This document shows positions 8,394 to 17,186 of a DNA stretch of 64,000 bases, piece by piece (within the stretch, counting starts at the first letter, position 1; every line of letters begins with the position of its first letter). Origin of the DNA: JAEXNA01 sp037189585 (GTDB taxonomy: Bacteria; Vulcanimicrobiota; Xenobia; Xenobiales; JADMJV01); the NCBI GenBank assembly GCA_037189585.1, contig JBBCJA010000007.1, positions 124,001 through 188,000 of the forward strand, written 5' to 3'. The notes below the pieces were generated by a model, which saw only the letters and a list, made by a program, of their open reading frames with translations, was not told the origin of the DNA and did no database searches. Made by a program: the position numbers and the translations under genes.

Positions 8394-9431
8394 ATGGAAT
8401 TCAATACTATCAAACTATCCTATCCGGTGGACGGCTTGAACGGACGCCGCATGGTCCTTTTTACAAGTATTGACGACTGGAAGACTCCTCTGGAAGCGGA
8501 GTCGGTCGAGGAAAACCTCCATCTTTTTCGACTGTCCAATGACCTACCGTTCTTTCACTTCAAACCGGCTTTGCTCGATGAGGCCGGGGAAGCGACCTGG
8601 GCGACGAGCGCCAACTACATCGCTCCACTGCCGGAGGACCGGTTGATCTTCCCCAATTTCGAAAGCTCGCCACACGGAGTCATCTCCGAGTGCGACCAAC
8701 TGATCACCGAGAGTGGGGAGGTCTACGCCTTTCGCGTCTATCTGCCGCCCGGATATGAGGAGAATACGACCAAGCGATACCCGGTCTGCTTCATGCATGA
8801 CGGCCACAATCTTTTCTTTCCTGACGAGGCTTTCGCCGGCCAGACCTGGGAGGTACAAAAAACCTTGACCTTGCTCGACCGGATGAATTCCATCGAGGCG
8901 TGTCTGGTGGTCGCACTCTATCCCAACGACCGATTCAAGGATTACACCGAACCCGGCTGCGAGGAGTACGCGCAATTCCTGCGTCACGTTCTTCTCCCTC
9001 ACCTAGAGGAGAGTTATCGCATCCTGACCGACCCGGAGCATCGGCTGGTCATAGGCTCCTCTTTGGGCGGGCTGGTCTCTTTCTACCTGGCCTGGCACCA
9101 CAGCGACATCTTCGGACGAGCCGCCTGTCTGTCGAGCACTTTTGGCTACGACAACAAGATCTTCGAAGCTGTTAAAGAGAGCTCGGAGCCTCCCTCGATT
9201 CGTGTTTATCTCGATAGTGGATGGCCCGGAGACAACTTCGCCGAAACCCAGGCGATGGCCCACATCCTGGTGGCCAAAGGGATGGAGCTCGGACGCGACC
9301 TCCACTATCTAGCTGTCCCGGAAGCCGAGCACAATGAGCAATCATGGGCCGAAAGGCTGCACCTGCCGCTACAGTTTCTTCTCGGTTTAGGGTACGGACA
9401 AGACGCTGTGATCGATGAGCCGGCTGTATAG
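8394..9431 (+). CDS. Esterase family alpha/beta hydrolase (Fes/esterase-D-like)
   Basis: This is a roughly 345-residue cytoplasmic hydrolase. An N-terminal domain of about 110 residues resembles an early-set or CBM48-like beta domain. It is followed by the esterase domain with YPVCFMHDGHNLFF, the nucleophile elbow VIGSSLGGLVSFYLAW (serine in GSSLG), an acid in YLDSGWPGDN and the histidine in EAEHNEQSWAERL. This is the putative-esterase layout seen in enterochelin esterase-like enzymes. The substrate cannot be told. A GTG at 8358 in frame would add 12 residues; the ATG is preferred but neither has a strong ribosome site. Confidence 0.82.
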   Translation: MEFNTIKLSYPVDGLNGRRMVLFTSIDDWKTPLEAESVEENLHLFRLSNDLPFFHFKPALLDEAGEATWATSANYIAPLPEDRLIFPNFESSPHGVISECDQLITESGEVYAFRVYLPPGYEENTTKRYPVCFMHDGHNLFFPDEAFAGQTWEVQKTLTLLDRMNSIEACLVVALYPNDRFKDYTEPGCEEYAQFLRHVLLPHLEESYRILTDPEHRLVIGSSLGGLVSFYLAWHHSDIFGRAACLSSTFGYDNKIFEAVKESSEPPSIRVYLDSGWPGDNFAETQAMAHILVAKGMELGRDLHYLAVPEAEHNEQSWAERLHLPLQFLLGLGYGQDAVIDEPAV

Positions 9432-9496
9432 TATCGGGCACAAAACTACTATAAGAATGAAGTTGGACTCTGGGTGGATGTCTTTCTCCTAAGGAA

Positions 9497-9506
9497 ATGC
9501 TACAGT
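9497..9506 (+). promoter_or_regulatory. Shared upstream element ATGCTACAGT (candidate extended -10)
   Basis: ATGCTACAGT lies 50 bp before the first gene of the pseudopilin operon at 9556. The identical 10-mer occurs at 18481, 57 bp before the paralogous operon at 18547. It reads as TGnTAnAnT, an extended -10. No good -35 element is apparent in either place. The repetition ahead of two paralogous operons is the main evidence. Confidence 0.45.
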
Positions 9507-9555
9507 AGGGAAGTCTTCTTTGACGCGGAGTAGGAGTACCTGTGAGGAGCATTTC

Positions 9556-10032
9556 ATGAGCCGTCATCTTGGGACGAGAGGGTTTACTTTGTCAGAGGCT
9601 GTCATAGCGATGGCCTTTATCGGAGTGATCACCACTAGTATGCTGATCATCGCCTCTAAGGGCTTTCAACTTTCGAATAAGGAAACAGATATGGCTGCGG
9701 CTTACCAGTCGTGTGAGTCGATTCTTGAAGACTATGCCACGAAGGGCCAAAGAAGTGAGACGAGTTGGTCCACCATCTCCACGACGACGACTCCTCAGTT
9801 CACCTCGCACAAAGACAAAGACGACAACATCGTCTTTGATCGAAGGTTTGTTTACAAGGTCACCGTGACCAACGTTGGAACGGAGTTAAAAAAGGTTCAG
9901 GTCTCTGTGTTCAGAGCGACTTCCGCGACGGCTCCCACGATCGACACGTCGAAGCCGCGAGGGGGTGAAGTGTATCGCCTTACCAACTTCTACCCCAAGC
10001 CGGCCAATGCTTCCGAGACGAGTGGAGGGTAA
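9556..10032 (+). CDS. PilV-like prepilin-type protein, pseudopilin operon 1
   Basis: This 158-residue protein starts MSRHLGTRGFTLSEAVIAMA, a class III prepilin leader (cleavage between G and F, glutamate at +5) followed by one hydrophobic helix. The Thr/Val-rich remainder would form a small pseudopilin head. The ATG at 9556 is preceded by GAGGAG. It is the first gene of a trio (PilV-like, PilW-like, PilX-like) like the minor-pilin cassettes of type IV pili and type II secretion systems. The trio is repeated as a paralogous set at 18.5 kb. A matching prepilin peptidase and ATPase must lie elsewhere. Confidence 0.85.
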   Translation: MSRHLGTRGFTLSEAVIAMAFIGVITTSMLIIASKGFQLSNKETDMAAAYQSCESILEDYATKGQRSETSWSTISTTTTPQFTSHKDKDDNIVFDRRFVYKVTVTNVGTELKKVQVSVFRATSATAPTIDTSKPRGGEVYRLTNFYPKPANASETSGG

Positions 10033-10036
10033 ACAT

Positions 10037-10867
10037 ATGAAACTGCTCGGCAAATCTCAGGCACGGGGCTTCAGTCTGATAGAACTTGTCGTGGGAATGA
10101 TGCTGCTGGGAATGTTATCCGCGGCTCTTTATGCGTGCGCCGACATGCTACAGAAGAGCCAGTTGGTGACGAGTTCGCGCGTAGAGCCTCGGCAGCAGTT
10201 GAGAAACGCGATCAATCGCTTTACCGTCTTCGCCGCGGGAGCCACCAAGTTCTATACCGGGGTCAACGCGACGCCGGGGACACACCTTCCAATCACTATC
10301 AATGGCTACAAGTGTAATCTTCCCTATTATCAGCCGCCTTCCGGATCCACGCCGGGCAAATGGCATCCTGGGGACACTATCGCTATCGCGGTTCCCGAGG
10401 ATTTGACTCGTCCTACCGATGATCAGGTCAACCCTATCCCTGATCGACCTGACCAGGTCATCCCTCTTCGTCCCTTGGGAAGCTCCGGTGCTATTCCTGA
10501 TGGCTTCCCGGATGGAACCCACACGATCGTTGTGCTGACGGCCCAGTTGCGGCAGGTGGAAAGTCGAGACGCGGGCGCTCAGAGCTTGGTTTTAATGCGC
10601 TGGGAACGTGTCAGTGGACCAACGGCAACCCCACGAGAGCCGGATAGTATCAATTTAACAACCTTAGGCGTGCCGACAAATATCGGCATCTTCGACACTT
10701 CGCTAGATCAAGGCGACGACGGATTTCTTGTTCGTTATCTCCTCAACGACAAAGACACTCCCTATGCGTCGGAGATTCTAGCGACGTTTGAGCGAACCGG
10801 AGACTCGCTTCGCCCCACCACTCAGCGAGAATCATACAACTATACATTTTCCACGCGAAATCTATAA
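10037..10867 (+). CDS. PilW/PulJ-like prepilin-type protein, pseudopilin operon 1
   Basis: This 276-residue protein has the leader QARGFSLIELVVGMMLLGML (cleavage G/F, glutamate +5) and one membrane helix. A long extracytoplasmic domain follows with NRFTVFAAGATKFYTG, GDTIAIAVPEDL and RWERVSGP, consistent with a PilW/PulJ minor pseudopilin. Its start has GGAGGG 7 bases upstream, inside the end of the preceding gene's stop region. A gap of 12 bp separates it from the PilX-like gene, whose ribosome site is GGAGGAAC. It is expected to form the tip complex with its neighbours (family inference). Confidence 0.83.
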   Translation: MKLLGKSQARGFSLIELVVGMMLLGMLSAALYACADMLQKSQLVTSSRVEPRQQLRNAINRFTVFAAGATKFYTGVNATPGTHLPITINGYKCNLPYYQPPSGSTPGKWHPGDTIAIAVPEDLTRPTDDQVNPIPDRPDQVIPLRPLGSSGAIPDGFPDGTHTIVVLTAQLRQVESRDAGAQSLVLMRWERVSGPTATPREPDSINLTTLGVPTNIGIFDTSLDQGDDGFLVRYLLNDKDTPYASEILATFERTGDSLRPTTQRESYNYTFSTRNL

Positions 10868-10879
10868 CCTGGAGGAACT

Positions 10880-12976
10880 ATGGGAATGAGGAATTTCCTT
10901 ACAAGACGGTCGAGAGGGATGCTCATGGTGCTCACCCTTTTGATCCTACCGCTTTGCGTCATTCTCAGCGCCATCATGCTCAAAACCCTCTTTAACGAGC
11001 GGTACTTCCAGTATGAAGATAACAATACCGGCCAGGTTTACTACTTGGCGGAAACTGGCTTGAATGTCGCCTACCTCGCCTTCCGGGCTAACCAGATTTC
11101 CGTGGATGACCAAGCTAATTCACTGGAAAGTTACACTCATGACAAGGCTCTAAGCGCCAGCCCGGATGAGGCCGGAACTCAGGTGAGTGGCGGTTTAGTA
11201 CTTCCGACTGATATCACTGATGTCATTAATTTCCAGAAAGCCTCCGACGGATGGTTCGAGTACCAATGGCCCAGAGATGGGGGAGACTCGCTGACGGGCA
11301 CGGGGATGACCGAGACGATTCGCTTTCGAATTTCACGGGTGAAAGGCGCCCAGCCGGACTCCGGATCGACCACGGACGATAACATTCGTCCCACCCGATG
11401 GGAAATTGTCTGTGAGGCGAATCTGGGAAATATGAAGAAGGCAACTCACCGGATTACGGGTCAGATGGAGAGTTTTTACGACTACGCCGTTCTGAGTCGG
11501 GGCGATATGGATGAGTTCATTCGTGGTGTGGACCAGACCATCGAGGGAAAGGTCCACGCCAATGGCGACATCTTTTTAGTGCCTGACGGCAGTGTTACGT
11601 TGTTTAAAAGTAATTCCATCACTGCCGCTGGAAAATTTAAGCGCGGAGTGGAGGCATCCGGTCGCCACATGGTGGGTACCGTGAGGGTGATGAAAGGCGG
11701 GCAGACGGGTTCGACACAGGTTAATTGGGATGACAATGCCAGTAATGTCAATGTCATGACTGACGGCAACCTTTACAGCCAGTACGCTACAAATCACGTT
11801 TACAATAGTGATCATGTAGATTGGAAAACGACGGGATCTAGGGGTGCGATTTCCAAATTCGGGGGTGTGGTGAAGGATGGCGCCTTGGGCGCCACTGAGA
11901 AAGATATGCCGCCCTCCGCTTCTTTTGGTAAGGACGGCGAATACTGGAAGTATGCCGAAGGTAGTGGCTCCAACCGTGGGCTTCTCATCAAGATGGACGG
12001 TCTGGACAGTCAAGTCACTAATCTTAAGAACTCCTCTGGAGAGACAGTACTTAGCAAGAAGTGGTTCTACAACAATATGGAAAAGCGAAACGTCGAGGTG
12101 ATCGTGATCGATGTTTCCAGACTCGACAATAGCGTTTATCCTAATGGTTTGATCTACTCTGAAGTACCCATTGTCTTGGATAACGCTGAGAAGTTGCCCA
12201 AAGCTACAACGATCGTGAGTCAATCGACCATCTATACCAAGGGCGACTTCAATATGGAGTACCTTGACCCCGCGGCTAAGGCCGCGGGGTCTACCGCCTC
12301 GACTAAAGTTCCAGCGGCATTGATTTCTCGAGAGCGTCTCATGCATCTCTCGGATGGTTTTAGCCTGGCGAATTCCCAAAGTGCAATAGTCGCACCGACG
12401 GATAATGGTGGAAAGAAATTCTTACCGGGTGGTGAGGATACTTTCAAGGATAGCAACGGTGTGGTCCAACCGGCCGTGAGCGACGGTACGTCGGTCAACT
12501 ATGGCTTCGAGCCCAAAGTTATTGAGATCAACGCCGCGCTAGTGGATGGCGCCATTCTCTTCGATGAAAAACACAATCGCCGCAACAAGGCTGGTGGTGG
12601 AACAGAGGTCAATCCTAACCGCATCCCCGGTGGCGCTCCGCCAGAGGGTGACATCAGGCTGCACAGTACATCGAAGTGGGGTACGTTGTTCGATGATTTT
12701 TTGGAGAACTATAGCGGCTACGTAGTAAAGAAGCGTGGAAGTATCGTCCATATGGAGAATGCTGTTTTGCACGATACTGTTACAGGCACAAATCCCAGTA
12801 CCCTCCAGCAAACTGGAACATCTTACAAACATGGGGTACTTCCTTGGGTCGCCGAGGAAGGGACGAATTATTATACCCCCCCCAAGCGTGACTACAGCTT
12901 TGACCCTACTCTAAAGAACGACCCACCTCCCTTTAGCCCGGTGGTGGTTGCTAGGATGCTGTGGTTCGCTAAATAA
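10880..12976 (+). CDS. Large PilX-like pilus/secretion tip protein, pseudopilin operon 1
   Basis: This 698-residue protein has a short basic N-terminus and one helix (RGMLMVLTLLILPLCVIL), followed by QVYYLAETGLNVAYLAFRA. That arrangement is typical of PilX-type proteins, in which a YxAExGL motif follows the helix. The prepilin cleavage site is not canonical. The remaining 600 residues are an extracytoplasmic beta-rich domain of unknown type, with the phrase TIEGKVHANGDIFLVPDGSV resembling parallel-beta or polymer-forming repeats. The paralogue at 19843 has the same layout but shorter length. It is the last gene of the operon. Confidence 0.75.
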   Translation: MGMRNFLTRRSRGMLMVLTLLILPLCVILSAIMLKTLFNERYFQYEDNNTGQVYYLAETGLNVAYLAFRANQISVDDQANSLESYTHDKALSASPDEAGTQVSGGLVLPTDITDVINFQKASDGWFEYQWPRDGGDSLTGTGMTETIRFRISRVKGAQPDSGSTTDDNIRPTRWEIVCEANLGNMKKATHRITGQMESFYDYAVLSRGDMDEFIRGVDQTIEGKVHANGDIFLVPDGSVTLFKSNSITAAGKFKRGVEASGRHMVGTVRVMKGGQTGSTQVNWDDNASNVNVMTDGNLYSQYATNHVYNSDHVDWKTTGSRGAISKFGGVVKDGALGATEKDMPPSASFGKDGEYWKYAEGSGSNRGLLIKMDGLDSQVTNLKNSSGETVLSKKWFYNNMEKRNVEVIVIDVSRLDNSVYPNGLIYSEVPIVLDNAEKLPKATTIVSQSTIYTKGDFNMEYLDPAAKAAGSTASTKVPAALISRERLMHLSDGFSLANSQSAIVAPTDNGGKKFLPGGEDTFKDSNGVVQPAVSDGTSVNYGFEPKVIEINAALVDGAILFDEKHNRRNKAGGGTEVNPNRIPGGAPPEGDIRLHSTSKWGTLFDDFLENYSGYVVKKRGSIVHMENAVLHDTVTGTNPSTLQQTGTSYKHGVLPWVAEEGTNYYTPPKRDYSFDPTLKNDPPPFSPVVVARMLWFAK

Positions 12977-13000
12977 GCCCCGGCATTCTGATAAAAGAGA

Positions 13001-13031
13001 AGAAGGGAGCTCGTTCCTCGGGCTCCCTTCT
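13001..13031. terminator. Intrinsic terminator between convergent genes
   Basis: AGAAGGGAGC pairs with GCTCCCTTCT around an 11-base loop. On the minus strand the stem is followed by the T-rich TTCTCTTTTATC, so it ends the phospholipase D transcript well. On the plus strand the tail is TCTCTTG, so it is weaker there, but it probably ends pseudopilin operon 1 too. Confidence 0.7.
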
Positions 13032-13048
13032 CTCTTGCCAAGGTATAT

Positions 13049-14758
13049 CTATCCCTCGTGTCTTCGCAAGCTCTTGAGTTGCGGTAGATGGCGCCGCATC
13101 CAGTTCCAACGCTTGACGCGCTTGTCGTAGGGCTCGAGTTGCTCTGGAGGGCAGTGATTCTCCGGACCGAAGACGGCCAGAGGTTCGCCGGTGAGGCGGC
13201 CCTGGTCGTCGAGGACGGAGCGGCCATGGACATCGATGGGTTGCCCCTCGGAGTTCCAGGCGATCTGGTATTGCTGGTAGCCGACCGTGGAGTCGGCATA
13301 GTCGGCCGCGATGGAATCGCTAAGTTCCGCGGCGAACTCTGGTGAATCGATGACCGCGGCGACTTCTCCGTTGACACGACTGCTGATGAGGTCAATGTTG
13401 TAGGTCCCCACCACCGAGATCTGGTCGTCGAAAACCGCGACCTTGCCGTGATGCTTGCGCTCGCCGGTGGCGCCATAGAGCTCCAGGTTGGGAATGGTGG
13501 CCAGGATTTTTTTCCAGTCATTGAGCAAGAAGACTTGAGTAAAGAAGCTGTCGGATGAAGTGGGAGTGTTGGTGGCGACGCGGATCTTCACTCCACGATC
13601 GCTCGCCTCTTTCATGGCATCGAGGATCGGATCGGTGAGCACAAAGTAAGGGCTCTGGATGTCGATCTCCCGTGTGGCGTTCTTGGCCAGGTCCAGGAAG
13701 GTCGCGTTCATCTCGTCAATGTCCCTGGAATTCACCGCCGAGACCCGGTCGATCACCTTGGCCTTCACCTCATGCTGGGGAGACGAGGGCTGACTGTAGC
13801 TGCCACGGAGCTCCTGGTTGTGCATAAGCTCTTCGGCCGACTTGAGCAGGTGCTCTCGTTCGCGTCCGTTGGGCTCGCGCGAGACACCGAGGCCGGGCAA
13901 ACGGGAAAGCGCTTGAGCCACAAGGCTTGGAGCGTCCGAGGCTCCTTGCCCCTTCAGCCACAGGTCCATGAGGACGTAGTCGCCCAGAAGCTCCAGGTCT
14001 CTTTTTTTCCAGTTCCCGAAAAGATCGGGCTTCACCGAATGGTGAAGGAATCCAAGTTTATACTCGTCCTCGATAGCTTGACGCAGCTCTAAAGCGGCCT
14101 CCTGACCCTCGAGCATCAGATCGACATCCCGCCAAGCCGTGGGTTCATCCTTGGGATGGATGTAGTAATGATGGCCGATGTTGCGTCCGCCGGTGATGGC
14201 TGCCTCGCCGTCGACCTCCAAGATCTTGTCGTGGTTGGCCGCTATCCCCTCGAGGCCGGTAGGATGTAAAATCGCGTTGAGAGGCTTCTTGTAGTGAGGA
14301 TGGTAGACTCTGGCCTCAGCGTTGGGCAGGGCGACCAGCTCCTGAAGATAATCTTGACCTCCCCATTTGGCTTTCATGCCGCGTCTACCGACCGGGTCGC
14401 CCACCGCGTCCACCATCATTTTAACCTTGACACCTTGACGCGCTTTGTGAAAGATGTGCCCCAGTAGGGCCCTCCCAAAGACATCGTTGTCCCAGGTATA
14501 GTAGGTGCTGTTGATCTCGGTATCGGCCGACTCGATCAGCTTCCACCGCTGATTCCAGGCTTCGAAATTGTCCGAGAGCAGGCGGGCTTTGACTTTCGAG
14601 ACCGGGCTGGGGATACGCTCAAAAGCAGCGCTCAGGCCGCTCGACCCGCTATACTCATCCTTGGCTGCGGGAGGGGTCGTGGCGGCCTCCTTGAGGGGAG
14701 ACTTCAGGTGGCGTTTCGATTCGTGGGTGGAGGATCGGATTAGTGTTGAGATGTCCAT
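13049..14758 (-). CDS. Phospholipase D/cardiolipin synthase-like protein
   Basis: This 569-residue member of the PLD superfamily has two HxK catalytic half-sites: NHDKILEVDGEAAITGGRN at roughly residue 175 and KHHGKVAVFDDQISVVGTYN at roughly 440. Both keep the His and Lys, and the Gly-Gly/Gly-Thr-x-Asn that follows. The family hydrolyses or transfers phosphatidyl groups. There is no signal peptide or N-terminal membrane helix, unlike canonical cardiolipin synthase, so it may be a cytoplasmic phosphodiesterase or phosphatidyltransferase. The N-terminal 60 residues are Ser/Ala/Lys-rich and low in complexity. It is monocistronic. Confidence 0.85.
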   Translation of the reverse strand: MDISTLIRSSTHESKRHLKSPLKEAATTPPAAKDEYSGSSGLSAAFERIPSPVSKVKARLLSDNFEAWNQRWKLIESADTEINSTYYTWDNDVFGRALLGHIFHKARQGVKVKMMVDAVGDPVGRRGMKAKWGGQDYLQELVALPNAEARVYHPHYKKPLNAILHPTGLEGIAANHDKILEVDGEAAITGGRNIGHHYYIHPKDEPTAWRDVDLMLEGQEAALELRQAIEDEYKLGFLHHSVKPDLFGNWKKRDLELLGDYVLMDLWLKGQGASDAPSLVAQALSRLPGLGVSREPNGREREHLLKSAEELMHNQELRGSYSQPSSPQHEVKAKVIDRVSAVNSRDIDEMNATFLDLAKNATREIDIQSPYFVLTDPILDAMKEASDRGVKIRVATNTPTSSDSFFTQVFLLNDWKKILATIPNLELYGATGERKHHGKVAVFDDQISVVGTYNIDLISSRVNGEVAAVIDSPEFAAELSDSIAADYADSTVGYQQYQIAWNSEGQPIDVHGRSVLDDQGRLTGEPLAVFGPENHCPPEQLEPYDKRVKRWNWMRRHLPQLKSLRRHEG

Positions 14759-14833
14759 GCTCTTAAGACTGTAAAGTCAGGACGTGGAGAAAGAGTGGAA
14801 CCTACCCCGATCCGATGTTAACAAGCTTGAACT

Positions 14834-16003
14834 TTACGAGATACGGATAACTTCAAGGTCAGGGTCGGGAACTCCAGGAGGAACCAGCTGGCGCTTCGGA
14901 GAGTTGGGGACGGCTGACTCAGGGAATTCCGTGGTGAACACGGACTCGACGTAAGCGAAGAGAGCGGGATTCTTGGTCGCCAGGCCTTCGTGCGAATTGC
15001 CGGCCCGAAAGATCTCATAGGCGTCGTTTCTCGAGGGTGTCAAATACGCCTCGACCGCTTCGGCGAAGTACTCCCTCACATCGTCATCGGCACGGTCCGA
15101 AGTAAAAACATCCTCGGTTTTCGCGCTTGGACCCAGGGCGACAAGCCTGGCTTGGTCGGCGGCATAGAGCGCGTCGACTGTTTCCCGATGGGTCTGGCCA
15201 AATCCCGGAATGCTAGTCAAATTCTCCAAAGCATAGTCGAGAGCGTGTCCCACCTCGTGGGTCGCCAAGCGATAGTTGCCGACTTCAGTCGCCGGTTGGC
15301 CCAGAAACTTCTCGTGAAGCAAAACCATACGCTCATCGGAACGATTGAGACCCAACGAACCTTCGACGTATTCGGCCGTCACTTCTTTAGCGTTTCGCAG
15401 TCTGATGGAGGGGACGGCTTCTCCATCTCGATAGGTGTGGGGAAGAACTATCAGTCCCTGGGTGGCCTGTAAACCATCCGGAGTTATCTCGGTCAATCCA
15501 CGGTTTAAGACAGCAAAGGATGACTTCCAGTCTTCAAACTGGTCGGCTAGAATGTTCTGAGTACCGGCCAATTCGTCGAGCTGAAAAGGCGATAGCGCGA
15601 TGGCGAGTTGATGGTCTAGCCCTTGTTGGCGAAGTTCACGTGTGATCTCGTCGGCCGCGTCTTCGAGTTGAGAATAGCTCTCCATGCCGCCCACGAAGGC
15701 CTCAGAGATCGCCTGACCGGCGATAGAATTGGCCTTATAGGCCTCCTGGAGATTCTCCTCGGCGCTCAGAGTGCGCAGTCCGGGGGAATCAGCCAGAGTC
15801 TTGCCCGATTCTAAAATGGCGACTCGAACACCGTATCGACTGAGAAGGTCCAAAGTGGGTTGAGGGAAAGCCGCCAGGTCCTGTTCAACCTGAGGATAGT
15901 CTCCCGGGACCAGCTTTTCCATGGCCTGAGAGGTCGGTGAACCGGAGACGGCCCTGGGACGTCCGGAGGTGGCGTATCCCAGAGAGGAAGAGGCGACGAG
16001 CAT
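14834..16003 (-). CDS. Anthrax lethal factor-like (ATLF) zinc metallopeptidase
   Basis: This 389-residue protein has HEVGHALDYALENL at about residue 248 (HExxH zincin motif), followed about 65 residues later by DVREYFAEAVEAYLTPSR. The spacing and the ExFAEAF-like second motif, where the glutamate is the third zinc ligand, are those of the ATLF-like catalytic domain of anthrax lethal factor. The N-terminal half is helical and unassigned. No signal peptide is visible: the first 30 residues are Ser/Gly/Thr-rich, so export, if any, would be by another route. A toxin, self-processing or regulatory protease role cannot be distinguished. Confidence 0.72.
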   Translation of the reverse strand: MLVASSSLGYATSGRPRAVSGSPTSQAMEKLVPGDYPQVEQDLAAFPQPTLDLLSRYGVRVAILESGKTLADSPGLRTLSAEENLQEAYKANSIAGQAISEAFVGGMESYSQLEDAADEITRELRQQGLDHQLAIALSPFQLDELAGTQNILADQFEDWKSSFAVLNRGLTEITPDGLQATQGLIVLPHTYRDGEAVPSIRLRNAKEVTAEYVEGSLGLNRSDERMVLLHEKFLGQPATEVGNYRLATHEVGHALDYALENLTSIPGFGQTHRETVDALYAADQARLVALGPSAKTEDVFTSDRADDDVREYFAEAVEAYLTPSRNDAYEIFRAGNSHEGLATKNPALFAYVESVFTTEFPESAVPNSPKRQLVPPGVPDPDLEVIRIS

Positions 16004-16069
16004 ACTCCTATTATGAGATCCGTGCGACCCGAGAAAGTTAGAAATTTGCTAACAGTGGACCGGGAACGC

Positions 16070-16100
16070 AAAAAGACCGCCCTGGTGCGAGGACGGTCTT
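16070..16100 (-). terminator. Intrinsic terminator of the DUF1328 gene
   Basis: Read on the minus strand, AAGACCG and CGGTCTT arms (with further CC/GG pairing inside) are followed directly by TTTTTGCG. It lies 26 bp after the DUF1328 stop codon and just before the upstream region of the metallopeptidase gene, isolating the two. Confidence 0.75.
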
Positions 16101-16125
16101 GCTTGCTCTAAGCAAGGCTTTCAGT

Positions 16126-16293
16126 CTATACCCTGGTTCGAAATCCTCCAGTGATCAGAGAAACCAGAAGTAGAATAATCGCGGCGAAGAAAATGAATTT
16201 CCCGATGCCCGCGGCAGTTCCGGCGATTCCACCGAATCCGAAGAGAGCCGCGATCAGTGCGACGATAAAAAAAGTGAGGGCCCAGCTAAACAT
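16126..16293 (-). CDS. DUF1328 family small membrane protein
   Basis: This gene is 55 codons long. It starts MFSWALTFFIVALIAALFGF, continues GGIAGTAAGIGKFIFFAAII and ends LVSLITGGFRTRV. It has two hydrophobic helices with the small-residue GGIAGTAAGIGK turn that defines the DUF1328 (YtjA-type) family. AAGGAGATA sits 8 bases before the ATG, and an intrinsic terminator follows, so it is a complete monocistronic gene. Family members are often found in stress-related contexts, but the function is not established. It is easy to miss because of its length. Confidence 0.88.
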   Translation of the reverse strand: MFSWALTFFIVALIAALFGFGGIAGTAAGIGKFIFFAAIILLLVSLITGGFRTRV

Positions 16294-16628
16294 TGTTCAA
16301 TATCTCCTTAATTTTGGGTCGAGGTTGTTTCCTAGGACTCATCATGCCAGTCGAGCGGGCCGGCATGAGCATCCGCGCGGCCCTGGCTAGGGTAGCTTCC
16401 TCTGGTAGTGCCAAAGGATCCCTTTGGAATGCATCCGTTGGGATACCGACCCGGTTGCCTGGAAATGGAATCAGGCACGAAAGAGAAGTCGAAATTGACC
16501 CAGATGTTGCCGGAAGTTCACTTTTTGGCAACAACGTTTACCCAAGGGTTACATTCATGGGCTTGGCAGACGAGCCCGCGTTTCGTATCTTATACCTAAG
16601 CTAAAATTCACTTCGTGGAGGAACTCGG
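16294..16628. other. 335-bp intergenic region upstream of two divergent small genes
   Basis: This region holds the DUF1328 ribosome site at its left edge and GTGGAGGAAC before the zinc-knuckle gene at its right edge. The minus-strand reading frame crossing it has poor composition and no ribosome site. The two divergent promoters must be here, but I see no convincing -35/-10 pair. A short ACCCAAGGGT dyad lies near 16540. Confidence 0.4.
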
Positions 16629-17054
16629 ATGTTAGGACTTACTTTTCTACAGGGCGGAGCTTCGGCGGTCAGCTCGCTTTTCGGTGGCGGCGGCGCTCGC
16701 GCTCCGCGCATGAACGCTGAGCAGAAAGATCTGCTCCGCTCTCAGGCCGAGTTGAACCGCGCGATGGCCGATCGCATCAGCGGTGGCTCCAATCAGTGCA
16801 ATCAGGCTCAACAGGGATGTTTCGGTCGACCTCGCCCTTGTCACCAGTGTGGACGTATCGGTCACCAGGGTATGAACTGCGCCGGTAACGGCTTCGGACC
16901 TGGTCCGATGCAGCAGATCATGGGCGGCTTCGGTCAGATGATGGACATGATGGGTGGTATGGGCGGAGGCGGCTTCAACAACTTCGGCGGATTCAACAAC
17001 GGTTTTGGCGGCTTCGCTGGAAACCAGACCGGAGTCAACTTCAACTTCTTCTAA
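16629..17054 (+). CDS. CCHC zinc-knuckle, glycine/asparagine-rich low-complexity protein
   Basis: This 141-residue protein contains CHQCGRIGHQGMNC at about residues 74-87, an exact C-x2-C-x4-H-x4-C zinc knuckle. Such knuckles bind single-stranded nucleic acid in retroviral and eukaryotic proteins and are uncommon in bacteria. Before it are a Gly-rich stretch with a helical MNAEQKDLLRSQAELNRAMA segment, and two further cysteines (NQCNQAQQGCFG). After it comes a Met/Gly tract and a tail of FNNFGGFNN-type repeats ending FNFF, reminiscent of phase-separating RNA-binding tails. There is no signal peptide. It has its own GGAGGAAC site and a terminator, so it is a single-gene unit. RNA binding is inference. 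Confidence 0.78.
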   Translation: MLGLTFLQGGASAVSSLFGGGGARAPRMNAEQKDLLRSQAELNRAMADRISGGSNQCNQAQQGCFGRPRPCHQCGRIGHQGMNCAGNGFGPGPMQQIMGGFGQMMDMMGGMGGGGFNNFGGFNNGFGGFAGNQTGVNFNFF

Positions 17055-17076
17055 GCTCGAAAGTTCGAGTCCCACT

Positions 17077-17135
17077 GAAAATCGACGCTCGCTCCGGCCA
17101 TTGACGGTCGGATAGTGAGGCGTCGATTTTCTTTT
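17077..17135 (+). terminator. Long-stem terminator after the zinc-knuckle gene
   Basis: GAAAATCGACGC and GCGTCGATTTTC form a 12-bp perfect stem enclosing a 31-base apical region that can fold further, followed by TTTTG. It begins 22 bp after the stop codon. It overlaps a possible GTG start of the next gene at 17115, which is one reason to prefer the later ATG for that gene. Confidence 0.75.
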
Positions 17136-17186
17136 GTCGAAAATTCAAAGGCCCCCGGCATTTTCAAAGAGAATCCGCTCCAAGTC

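Noticed and set aside
16131..16145. tRNA T-loop-like GGTTCGAAATCC
   Set aside because: It is the 3' end of the DUF1328 coding sequence; no acceptor, D or anticodon stems surround it.
16286..16534. 82-codon minus-strand open frame in the 16.3-16.6 kb gap
   Set aside because: It overlaps the ribosome site and start of the DUF1328 gene, has no ribosome site and no recognisable composition.
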